Assembly: GCA_003557965.1 (NCBI GenBank)
Contig: PWND01000120.1
Span: forward strand, 1 to 7,042
Source: Bacteroidales bacterium
GTDB lineage: Bacteria > Bacteroidota > Bacteroidia > Bacteroidales > UBA7960
Direction of reading: 5' to 3'
Length of the DNA stretch: 7,042 bases
In this document: in pieces, positions 1 to 6,334 of the stretch
How positions within the stretch are numbered: position 1 is the first letter of the stretch
How the letters are laid out: every line of letters begins with the position of its first letter
Notes under the pieces: model-generated
Seen by the model: the letters and a program-made list of their open reading frames with translations, nothing else
What the model was told of the DNA's origin: nothing
Database searches by the model: none
Translations under genes and position numbers: made by a program

Positions 1-48
1 AAAAGTTTTTCAAGAGCGGGGAGGATTCGTTTTGCCTAGCCTTTTTTG

Positions 49-77
49 TAACTTTTTGTGGCAATGACAAAAAGTTA
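49..77. repeat. Perfect 11-bp inverted repeat, 7-nt loop
   Basis: TAACTTTTTGT at 49-59 is the exact reverse complement of ACAAAAAGTTA at 67-77, with the loop GGCAATG between. A T-run sits just before it (42-47) and an A-run shortly after (82-89). It could form a hairpin in RNA from either strand. In the minus direction the stem is followed by CAAAAAAGG rather than a T-tract, so it is not a canonical intrinsic terminator for the amidohydrolase operon. It may be a dispersed palindromic repeat. Confidence 0.7.
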
Positions 78-108
78 ATATAAAAAAAACATATAATAGC
101 ATCTGAAA

Positions 109-135
109 ACAGACGTGCCAGCCAGGCACGTCTGT
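109..135. repeat. AGACGTGCC palindrome, copy 1
   Basis: ACAGACGTGCC (109-119) and GGCACGTCTGT (125-135) are perfect 11-bp inverted arms around the 5-nt loop AGCCA. The copy is followed by ACATG. A second, diverged copy begins about 50 bp away (162-185), and both are followed by TACAT. Two related GC-rich palindromes in AT-rich intergenic DNA suggest a dispersed repeat family. From memory, very similar AGACGTGCC/GGCACGTCT palindromes occur between genes in many Bacteroidota genomes, but that is recollection and not checked here. Confidence 0.75.
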
Positions 136-161
136 ACATGGATTAGCATTTTTCTCTGGGG

Positions 162-185
162 GAGACGTGCCAAGAGGCTCGTCTC
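162..185. repeat. AGACGTGCC palindrome, copy 2
   Basis: GAGACGTGCC (162-171) and GGCTCGTCTC (176-185) form 10-bp inverted arms around the loop AAGA, with one T-T mismatch (168 against 179). It shares the AGACGTGCCA core and the downstream TACAT with copy 1. The outer base pair (C-G in copy 1, G-C in copy 2) differs on both arms in a way that keeps the pairing. Such a compensatory difference would fit selection for, or copying of, a structured element. Confidence 0.7.
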
Positions 186-203
186 TACATTCTATCGCTA
201 TTT

Positions 204-218
204 GCCCTCGCTGAGGGC
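204..218. repeat. Short GC hairpin GCCCTC/GAGGGC
   Basis: GCCCTC (204-209) and GAGGGC (213-218) are perfect 6-bp arms around the 3-nt loop GCT, followed on the plus strand by G and four Ts. It resembles a weak plus-strand intrinsic terminator, but no plus-strand gene precedes it in the window, so it is better read as one more palindrome of the repeat island. Confidence 0.5.
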
Positions 219-229
219 GTTTTGCTCAT

Positions 230-276
230 CCACGGGATCTCTCACTCCGCGTTGCTTCGTTTGAGATGACCCGTGG
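230..276. repeat. Long imperfect palindrome with CCACGGG ends
   Basis: CCACGGG (230-236) pairs with CCCGTGG (270-276). After a 3x3 internal loop, TCTCA (240-244) pairs with TGAGA (262-266), leaving a 17-nt apex containing CCGCGTTGCTTCG. The apex and flanks resemble a type of interspersed repeat (CACTCCGC...TTCGTT...GATGAC) that I recall from Bacteroidota genomes. Family membership is a recollection. The inverted arms are seen directly. Confidence 0.55.
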
Positions 277-279
277 GAA

Positions 280-370
280 TGGTTAATTAGGAAATTGGTG
301 GATTGGTTAAATGGTTGATTTGGAAAAATGGGAAATTGGTTGCACCTCGGCAGGCAAGTGGAAAATTGGC
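280..370. repeat. T/G-rich micro-repeat zone
   Basis: Short degenerate direct repeats: GGAAATTGGT occurs at 290-299 and exactly again at 331-340, with a variant GGAAAATTGG at 360-369. TGGTTAAT (280-287), TGGTTAAAT (304-312) and TGGTTGATT (313-321) form a second interleaved motif. The spacing is irregular. The strand is almost free of C until the stretch at about 343-356. This looks like slippage- or duplication-derived intergenic DNA. It has no coding potential. Confidence 0.55.
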
Positions 371-417
371 TGATACAGCATAGTTATAAAATACCCGGAA
401 AATAATCAAAAGATGTT

Positions 418-1695
418 TTATTTGTCAGTAATTCGTTTTTGATATTTTTCAAAAAGCTTTTGATGCTTGTTGTTCATGTCAATTTTTTTTCCAAAAACAT
501 AAACCTGTTTAATTTGCGTTGAAAATTTTACAGGGTTACCATCACTTATTATTAAGTTAGCATTCTTGCCAATATCAATGCTGCCAGCAACATTGTCAAT
601 TCCAAGAATTTCAGCAGGATAAAGAGTAATGGCTTTTAAGGCTTCTTCTTCCGGCAGGCCAAATGCCACTGCCGAGGCTGCATGGTAAGGCAACCTGTAT
701 GCTGATGCTGCACCAAGGTCGCCTGCAATGGCGAACTTTACCCCGGCTTCATATAGTTTTGCAACTCGTGCATAAGACGCTCCATAGTGTTCCCATTGTC
801 TTGCAGGGCCACCGATTACGGGAGTTATTATAACGGGTATTTCTTTTTCAGCCAGTTGGGTTGCCAGGTAAGCGGCATCTCTGCCTCCGGTCAAAACCAT
901 ACTTAGACCTTCACTTTCAGCCCAACTTATTGCTGATTGTATTTCGCTGATTTCATTAGCATGAATATACACAGGCAGTTCTCCTTCTATAACACTAATC
1001 ATTGATTCCCATCTTATATCTTTAGGGATATCTTTGTTTGCCTTTTTAGCTTTGAGGTATCTTTTTGCATCATCAAAAGCTGACGTTATCAGTTCAATTT
1101 GTTTTCCTGCATTGTTGTTGTTTATCATGGAAGGCCAATTTATTATTAAGCCTACCGGAGCTTGCATTGTCATTTGCTCCCACGTCCAGCCATCAGTATA
1201 TAAAGCAGCCGATTGGCCTGCTATTAAACTATTTATTGGTGTAGAAACAACAATTGCGATTCCATAAGAAGCCGCCACACCTAAATGCGTTGTGCCGGGA
1301 TTAAAAGCAACTTCTGCCCTTACATTCGGATTAATATCTCCAAGCTCATTAAAATCTGAGGTTACCGGGACAGACCATATTTCTGCCAACCCCATCAAAC
1401 TCCTGGCATGTATAAAAGCAGGATATACATGCATGCCATCGTAATTTTGCACTTTCGCAGATTCAGGAATATCAATGTTTTTTCCTATTGATAAAATTTC
1501 CCCGTTCTCTATTAATATCATGCCATCATTTATTACACTATCATTGGTGTGAACAAACCCGGCCTTAATAATTACCGGGCCGCCTGGCTCTAAAGAAGGT
1601 GTTTGTGCAATTTGAGATGTGCTAATTAGCACAAGCATAACAGATGTTATAGCATAATATAATATCGGGCTTTTATAATATTTTTTTGTTCTCAT
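418..1695 (-). CDS. Exported amidohydrolase-like protein, degenerate metal site
   Basis: A 425-residue protein of the amidohydrolase superfamily, imidazolonepropionase-like (HutI/COG1228-like) branch. Residues 1-30 form a Sec-type signal peptide (basic MRTKK, hydrophobic core, exit near SQIAQ). The beta-rich N-terminal segment with IENGEILSIGKNI (62-74) leads into the barrel. The C-terminal end has the family hallmark YPAEILGID...GSIDIGKNANLII (359-383). The usual PGxIDxHxH is PAFIHARSL (92-100), so both HxH histidines are replaced (R98, L100). H245 in VYIHANE matches the usual strand-5 ligand, and D326 in AGDLG could match the strand-8 aspartate. The strand-6 histidine is absent (TGGRD, 269-273). 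The segment ELGDINPNVRAEVAFNP (117-133) and IAGQSA...DGWTWEQM are typical of this subgroup. It starts 39 bp after the larger amidohydrolase gene and is probably cotranscribed. Catalysis by the usual binuclear mechanism looks unlikely. It may be a pseudoenzyme or partner of the 976-residue protein. Confidence 0.93.
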   Translation of the reverse strand: MRTKKYYKSPILYYAITSVMLVLISTSQIAQTPSLEPGGPVIIKAGFVHTNDSVINDGMILIENGEILSIGKNIDIPESAKVQNYDGMHVYPAFIHARSLMGLAEIWSVPVTSDFNELGDINPNVRAEVAFNPGTTHLGVAASYGIAIVVSTPINSLIAGQSAALYTDGWTWEQMTMQAPVGLIINWPSMINNNNAGKQIELITSAFDDAKRYLKAKKANKDIPKDIRWESMISVIEGELPVYIHANEISEIQSAISWAESEGLSMVLTGGRDAAYLATQLAEKEIPVIITPVIGGPARQWEHYGASYARVAKLYEAGVKFAIAGDLGAASAYRLPYHAASAVAFGLPEEEALKAITLYPAEILGIDNVAGSIDIGKNANLIISDGNPVKFSTQIKQVYVFGKKIDMNNKHQKLFEKYQKRITDK

Positions 1696-1734
1696 TTTAA
1701 CAGAATAAAGTATTTATAATATTTTCTTATAAAA

Positions 1735-4665
1735 TTATTTTGATAAAATCTTCTGAATTAATAAAGACCTTTCATTTTTGATTTTTTCCTGAATTTTTGC
1801 ATCTGCTTCCTTGTCAAAATATTTTCTTCCATCTACCCATGTTTGATCAGCCGTAGTGTATGCTGAAAGAGGATGTCCGTTCCAAATAACAAAGTCTGCG
1901 TCTTTTCCCTCTTCTAAAGAGCCTGTTCGGTGGTCAATTTGTAAAATTTTTGCCGGATTTATTGTGATTAAGTTCATTGCCTCTACTTCACCAACTCCGG
2001 TGCGCAAAGTTTTTCCTGCCTCCCAGTTCATCCTGGTTGCAAGTTGTGTGTTGTCGGAGTGCAGGCTGGTAAGTACACCTGCATCAAGTAATAGTTTTGC
2101 ATTTTGATGAATAGCATCAAATGATTCAAACTTAAACGATGACCAATCTGTCCAGACAACAGCAGCAGCGCCATGCTTATACAGTTCTTCAGCAACTTTA
2201 TATCCTTCAACAGTATGTTCAAATGAAGCAACTTTAAACCCAAACTCTTCAGCCAGCCTCATCATCATAAGTATTTCATCTTGCCTGTAGGCATGAACAT
2301 GAGCCAACCTCTTGCCTTTTAATACTTCTAATAATGCTTCAAGTTGCAAATCTTTCCTGAATGGAATGTGTTCTCTTCTTTTGCGGTTTTTTGCAGCTTC
2401 TTTTTCTTTTTCGTATTGTAATGCTGCAAGGAAGGCGTCTTTTATTATTTGCTCAGTTCCCATACGAGTATCCGGATATCTTCCTGATGTACGCTTAACA
2501 TTTTCACCTAAAGCAAATTTAAGTCCGGGCTTAGCGCCATCAAATTGCAAATCATTAGCCACAGACCCCCACCGCATTTTTATAACTGCACTTTGCCCTC
2601 CTACAGGATTTGCTGAACCGTGAAACAAATTAGCAGTAGTTAATCCGCCTGCAAGCAACCTGTAAATCCAAACGTTATTAGCATTCAACACATCTTCTAT
2701 ACGCGTTTCCGAAACTACAGCATCTCCAACTTCATTAACACCTCCTGAAATACTTGTATGTAAGTGCGGGTCAATTAATCCCGGGCTTACATGCCTGCCT
2801 TGAGCATCAACAACTTTTGCCCCGTTTGGCTGAGCAATGTTTTTTGCTATTCTTTTTATTTTGCCTTTTTCAACAAGCATGTCATAACCTTCCAAAACTC
2901 CTCTTTCTCCCTGTGTCCATATTATTGCGTTTTTAACAAGGACATAATCAGGCTGAGCAGGCTTAGATTCTATTCCATACTCCATAGCAGGGTAAAGCAA
3001 GGGCAAATCCAGCTTACGGGGCTTTTCGCCGCTGTCCTTATTGCGATTATTATCACTTTCTTTGCTTGTTCTTTTGGCCATCCAGGAAAAAAACTCACTG
3101 TTTGATGTTTTTCCAACCCCAAGCATTTCAGAAGAATAAACAGAGGCAGAAAGCCTGAAACCATCATAAATGCTGTCTTTTTCTATGGTAAACGATAATC
3201 TGTTATCAGACCAACTTACATCACTAAGTTCTTTTTCTGTTTCTTCAAGTCCGGAAGTTAGCTTTGCTGACAATTGATTGCCTGATTTATTAATTTTTAA
3301 TATGTTTTTTTCAAACGGCATGCCTGATAATTCCCATATTCCTTCTGCCACTACTTCTTCTTTAATAACGTGTTTTTTGCCTTGAACCCATACCTGCATA
3401 ATATCCGAGCTTTTGTCAAAAATGCTTCCGTCACTAATAAAAAAACAAGCAGACTTTCCTTTGGCAATACTGCCATGAAGTTCATCAATGCCAAGCATTT
3501 TTGCAGGAATTGTGGTTAAAGAGGCTAAAGCTTTTTCCTCACTAAAGCCTTGCTTTACAGCGTTCCTGATATTTTTCAGGAAATCGCTTTGGTTGCTAAG
3601 TCCGTATGAAGTAACAGCAAAGCTCAATCCTGCTTGCTCCAGCATATAAAGGTTTTGCGTTGCAAAATACCAGTGCCTTAGTTCTTGTAACGAAAGATTA
3701 AGGCTTACTTCAGGAGATTTCGCATCCGGTTTCCCAGGAAAAGCGACAGGAATAATTAGCGGAATGCCGGTTTGCTTAACCTCAGGGATTCTTTTATACT
3801 CATGGCCGCTTCCTACAACCCAAATATTTAAATCAAACTCTTTAGCCAATCTGTGTGCACGAAGTATCCATTGCTCATCAAATGATTCTATAATAAAAGG
3901 TTTATTACTGCTAACAGCTTTAGATAATTCAGCCAGTGCAGGGTTATACTCCGGCCTTGAAATGCTTCCGGGATTATTTTGCCAATAAGTGTTTATTTGC
4001 TCGTACCACGTAGCATCATAAAAGCTTTGGCGCATAAGGGCAATTGCGCCCATAACGGATGTAGGGTATGAGCGGCCAAGTTCACGGCTTGTTCGGAATG
4101 ATAATCCTTGTGATATATCAGCCGAAATAATTTGCTTTGAGGGAATATCATCAGCCAACTTAACTATTGAGCCATAACCGCGAAATATCCCTGCATCCGA
4201 CATAGTATGAGTCATTACAAAGCCCTGTGAACGCATTTTCTTTGCAAGCTTTTCATCATAACTATACTCTGATGAACTTCGGTAGTGGCTTCTGACCTGA
4301 CGGCTCCAGTGCATAGACTTTCCTGAAGAATTAGCTGTTTCGGCAATTTCTTTTGGTGTTGGCAAGCCAAAGGAAGAATACATCTCAATAAAGCCGGGAT
4401 AGATATATTTCCCTTTAGCGTCAATTACTTTTGCATCGGCAGGAATTTCAATATTTTCGCCAATATCTTCGATTATGCCATCTCTTATAACTATAGTTCC
4501 ATTTTCAATGGACTGTTGAGGGCTTGATACTATAAATGCATTGGTAAATGCGTAAATATTTACGGGATTTTCTCTCAGGCCTTTTTGACGATGTGTCTGG
4601 CACATAGAATTAGGAGCTGCCAAAAAGCTCAAATTCATTATTATTATTGTAACTATTACCCTCAT
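1735..4665 (-). CDS. Exported two-module amidohydrolase
   Basis: 976 residues, about twice the usual amidohydrolase length. Residues 1-22 look like a Sec signal peptide (MRVIV...FLAAPNSMCQ). There is no convincing lipobox. Module 1 (about 36-435) has the fold signatures, but the metal motif is PGFIEMYSSFG (90-100) without HxH, strand 5 reads IIESFDEQ, and strand 8 lacks Asp (VTSYG). A beta-rich region (about 438-520, starting EGIWEL) and a charged Lys/Ser/Asn linker (530-555) follow. Module 2 (about 570-976) is intact: H634 and H636 in IDPHLHTS, H791 in AHVHAYRQDE, H817 in FEHTVEG and D871 in LHSDN would be the metal ligands, with NPVGGQSAVIKMRWG (686-700) also family-typical. Some relatives in COG1228 are known dipeptidases, so an exported peptide-processing role is possible, but the substrate cannot be read from sequence. 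It is first in a two-gene operon after a 211-bp gap. The start is chosen because it supplies the signal peptide. Confidence 0.95.
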   Translation of the reverse strand: MRVIVTIIIMNLSFLAAPNSMCQTHRQKGLRENPVNIYAFTNAFIVSSPQQSIENGTIVIRDGIIEDIGENIEIPADAKVIDAKGKYIYPGFIEMYSSFGLPTPKEIAETANSSGKSMHWSRQVRSHYRSSSEYSYDEKLAKKMRSQGFVMTHTMSDAGIFRGYGSIVKLADDIPSKQIISADISQGLSFRTSRELGRSYPTSVMGAIALMRQSFYDATWYEQINTYWQNNPGSISRPEYNPALAELSKAVSSNKPFIIESFDEQWILRAHRLAKEFDLNIWVVGSGHEYKRIPEVKQTGIPLIIPVAFPGKPDAKSPEVSLNLSLQELRHWYFATQNLYMLEQAGLSFAVTSYGLSNQSDFLKNIRNAVKQGFSEEKALASLTTIPAKMLGIDELHGSIAKGKSACFFISDGSIFDKSSDIMQVWVQGKKHVIKEEVVAEGIWELSGMPFEKNILKINKSGNQLSAKLTSGLEETEKELSDVSWSDNRLSFTIEKDSIYDGFRLSASVYSSEMLGVGKTSNSEFFSWMAKRTSKESDNNRNKDSGEKPRKLDLPLLYPAMEYGIESKPAQPDYVLVKNAIIWTQGERGVLEGYDMLVEKGKIKRIAKNIAQPNGAKVVDAQGRHVSPGLIDPHLHTSISGGVNEVGDAVVSETRIEDVLNANNVWIYRLLAGGLTTANLFHGSANPVGGQSAVIKMRWGSVANDLQFDGAKPGLKFALGENVKRTSGRYPDTRMGTEQIIKDAFLAALQYEKEKEAAKNRKRREHIPFRKDLQLEALLEVLKGKRLAHVHAYRQDEILMMMRLAEEFGFKVASFEHTVEGYKVAEELYKHGAAAVVWTDWSSFKFESFDAIHQNAKLLLDAGVLTSLHSDNTQLATRMNWEAGKTLRTGVGEVEAMNLITINPAKILQIDHRTGSLEEGKDADFVIWNGHPLSAYTTADQTWVDGRKYFDKEADAKIQEKIKNERSLLIQKILSK

Positions 4666-4746
4666 TATTGTTTTTGGTTAAGAATACTTGTTAATCAGGA
4701 AATAAAAAATGTCACTGCTAAATTAGCGAATATAAGAATAGCTGTT

Positions 4747-4790
4747 TGTTAACACTCTATAAAAGAATGTATTAATTATTGTTAAACAAT
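4747..4790. promoter_or_regulatory. Pair of small palindromes upstream of amidohydrolase operon
   Basis: ATTGTTAAACAAT (4778-4790) is a palindrome of 6-bp arms around a single central base. TGTTAACA (4747-4754) is a perfect 8-bp palindrome sharing the TGTTAA/TTAACA core, 23 bp away. Both lie 80-125 bp before the start codon of the 976-residue amidohydrolase gene. They could be operator half-sites, but AT-rich DNA produces such palindromes by chance. No good TAnnTTTG -7 element was found in this gap; the nearest is TATATTCG at 4734-4727 on the minus strand, with one mismatch and no paired TTTG. Confidence 0.2.
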
Positions 4791-4876
4791 TTTGAAAATA
4801 GTAACGTACAGGGAATATCATCACGCCCCCACTTATGGTGAGGAAAATGAGAAACAAATATTGGTATTATTGTTTG

Positions 4877-5335
4877 TTAGTATGCAAGTTGCCCTAATTG
4901 CATAAATGTACCTGTAACCACTACTATGGCAGTAATAATAATTAAGGCTAAGTAAACAATTAGCAATACCCCTTTAATGGTCCAGTATATTTTTTGCATT
5001 TTAAAAGCTTTTTCAAGCTGCAAAGAATCTTTTGTAAAGTAAAAACCGGAGACATTACTTGCATATCTGAATAAATAAAAATTTATAAAGAAAAAGATAA
5101 CTGTTAGTACCAGGTAAATGATGCCATAAATAAGCATAAAGCCACCTGCAGTTGGCATGCTTGACCCAAAAACAAGCATAAAGACAGAACTCAAAGCCAT
5201 TATACCTGTCAATATAAAGCCCATTACACTTAGAAACTTCATCCATGGTACTGAACCCTGCAGGTTCTTGATAGCTAAATTGGTTAAGACTGCTTCATTA
5301 TTGTTTTCCTGGGTTGCCTGGTTATTTTGTTCCAT
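4877..5335 (-). CDS. Small three-helix membrane protein (DUF5362-like)
   Basis: 152 residues, function unknown. The N-terminus (2-14) is rich in Asn, Gln and Glu (EQNNQATQENNNE) and probably disordered and cytosolic. Three hydrophobic segments are visible: about 33-57 (FLSVMGFILTGIMALSS...), 64-89 (GGFMLIYGIIYLVLTVIFFF...) and 118-143 (IKGVLLIVYLALIIITAIVVV). Between the second and third lies a polar stretch with LEKAFKMQKIYW (108-118). Amphipathic loops, helix count and length match the DUF5362-type proteins I recall from Bacteroidota, but I cannot confirm the family. It lies 57 bp after the Moco genes and 211 bp before the amidohydrolase operon, with its own possible promoter, so it may be a stand-alone gene. 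No catalytic motif is seen. Confidence 0.85.
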   Translation of the reverse strand: MEQNNQATQENNNEAVLTNLAIKNLQGSVPWMKFLSVMGFILTGIMALSSVFMLVFGSSMPTAGGFMLIYGIIYLVLTVIFFFINFYLFRYASNVSGFYFTKDSLQLEKAFKMQKIYWTIKGVLLIVYLALIIITAIVVVTGTFMQLGQLAY

Positions 5336-5378
5336 AGTTATAGATTTTTTGATTTAATGAAAAACATAAATATTTTGT

Positions 5379-5408
5379 CAAAAATAATATAATTTAATGA
5401 ACATCAAG
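5379..5408 (-). promoter_or_regulatory. Possible Bacteroidota-type promoter for the membrane protein gene
   Basis: On the minus strand TATTTTTG (5386-5379) fits the Bacteroidota -7 consensus TAnnTTTG exactly. CTTG (5408-5405), one mismatch from the -33 element TTTG, lies 18 bp upstream, slightly shorter than the usual 19-21 bp. The -33 part overlaps the last codons of the MOSC-MogA gene. Transcription would start about 35-40 bp before the membrane protein start codon. In AT-rich DNA this match can arise by chance. Confidence 0.3.
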
Positions 5409-6323
5409 GCCATGTCGCATATAAATCAGATGCTCCATAGTTTTTAATATTTCTGTGGTGTATTCATTAACAGCCTTTACACTTCCCGGCAATGTGTACA
5501 CAAGAGTATCTCTGATTAGTCCAGCAACACTTCTGCTAAGTAATGCATTTGGTTTTTGAGCACCATATTTTGTTCTGATCATTTCCATAATACCCGGTAT
5601 TTCTTTATCAAGCATAGGCTTAACTACTTCTACCGTTATATCTCGCTGTCCGATGCCAGTTCCGCCAGTTGTAAATATTACATCATACCCGTTATAAACG
5701 TCTTTTTCTACTACGAGGGATAGGCTTTCAAAATCATCAGGAATTATTGTATGGTCTATTTCAATAATTCTGGGTTTGTCATCAAAATAGTCCTTTAATA
5801 TTTCAATAATTCTTGGGCCGCTTCTGTCCTCGTATTCACCTCTGCTTGCCCTGTCGCTTAGTGTAACAACTTTGAATTTAAATACACGCGGTTGATATTT
5901 AAAAGAATCACCGGCTTTAAGTTCGCCGCCTTTTACTACAGTAGCAAATATGCCTTCTTTAGGCATTACGCAGTTGCCAACTTCTTTAAAAATGGCGCAA
6001 GTGTTTCCATGGCATTCTTTGCCTATTTGCGTAATTTGCAGTTCAACTTTTTTTCCTACCAGCCTGTCCATTGGCGAAGTATTTATAAGCTCAAGGCCTT
6101 CTGTGGTAATGTTTTCTGCAAATTCACCAAATTTAATTTCCCTGCCGGCTTGTTCAGAGAACCTGTCAACACTTTCTTTGCCCAGCAGGCTTACCTGGCG
6201 ATGCCACTGCCCTGAGTGAGCATCTCCTTTTACGCCGTTGTTATCTAAAACTATAGAATCAACAGGCTTTTTAATAGTGCCTTTTTCTTCTGATATATTT
6301 ACTGATAAAACTTTTACTTCCAT
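5394..6323 (-). CDS. MOSC domain-MogA/MoaB fusion, Moco biosynthesis
   Basis: 309 residues with two domains. Residues 1-145 are a MOSC domain: VKGDAH (31-36), R42 and VSLLG (44-48), a C-terminal GKECHGNTC (101-109) with C104 and C109, C118, and closing VKGGELKAGD. MOSC domains bind sulfur, metal or Moco-related ligands. Residues 148-309 are a MogA/MoaB domain: VVTLSDRASRGEYED (152-166) closely matches E. coli MogA, followed by IIPDD (193-197), TTGGTGIGQRDIT (218-230) and LSRSVAGLIRDTLVYTLPGS (262-281). D196 and D228 align with the MogA residues Asp49 and Asp82 needed for molybdopterin adenylylation. Both halves therefore look functional, in the cytosol. The gene follows moaC by 11 bp and is probably translated from the same mRNA. 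Whether it acts as MogA (adenylylation) or MoaB is not settled, but the SDRAS motif favours MogA. The role of the MOSC half is inferred only. Confidence 0.95.
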   Translation of the reverse strand: MEVKVLSVNISEEKGTIKKPVDSIVLDNNGVKGDAHSGQWHRQVSLLGKESVDRFSEQAGREIKFGEFAENITTEGLELINTSPMDRLVGKKVELQITQIGKECHGNTCAIFKEVGNCVMPKEGIFATVVKGGELKAGDSFKYQPRVFKFKVVTLSDRASRGEYEDRSGPRIIEILKDYFDDKPRIIEIDHTIIPDDFESLSLVVEKDVYNGYDVIFTTGGTGIGQRDITVEVVKPMLDKEIPGIMEMIRTKYGAQKPNALLSRSVAGLIRDTLVYTLPGSVKAVNEYTTEILKTMEHLIYMRHGLDVH

Positions 6324-6334
6324 AATGAAATTGT

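Larger units (their letters stand above)
1..417. other. Gene-free intergenic repeat island
   Basis: No credible coding region lies here on either strand. The stretch follows the 3' end of the amidohydrolase operon and contains at least five separate repeat or palindrome elements, listed individually: 49-77, 109-135, 162-185, 204-218 and 230-276, plus a T/G-rich micro-repeat zone at about 280-370. Bases 1-48 and 371-417 are AT-rich with no element I can name. No clear intrinsic terminator (GC stem followed by T-run in the minus direction) is visible after the stop codon at 418. Confidence 0.8.

Noticed and set aside
109..185. CRISPR array
   Set aside because: There are only two diverged palindromic copies, the spacing does not form repeat-spacer units, and no cas gene is nearby.
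204..223. Intrinsic terminator on the plus strand (GC hairpin followed by TTTT)
   Set aside because: No plus-strand gene precedes it, the stem is only 6 bp, and neighbouring palindromes make a repeat element more likely.
1034..1267. Plus-strand open frame of 77 codons inside the 425-residue amidohydrolase gene
   Set aside because: It lies fully antisense to a gene with clear family motifs and has no recognisable domain.
2312..3105. Several plus-strand open frames (2312-2623, 2754-2936, 2791-3105)
   Set aside because: They are antisense to the C-terminal part of the large amidohydrolase, are rich in Cys, Ser and Phe as expected from reverse-strand reading, and overlap each other.
1735..4665. 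Possibility that the 976-residue gene is an artefactual fusion of two genes
   Set aside because: The frame is continuous through a plausible beta domain and linker, the second module has no signal peptide of its own, and large two-module proteins of this kind are consistent with the family.
4800..4845. Terminator hairpin after the membrane protein gene around CACGCCCCCAC/GTGAGG
   Set aside because: Only 4-bp arms (TCAC/GTGA) can pair and there is no T-run after them.
5370..5385. Sigma-70-like TTGACA at the minus-strand 5383-5378 region
   Set aside because: No TATAAT-like partner lies about 17 bp downstream, and the same bases fit the Bacteroidota -7 element better.
5892..6219. Two overlapping plus-strand open frames opposite the MOSC domain
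   Set aside because: The MOSC motifs on the minus strand explain the sequence, and the plus frames have no domain.
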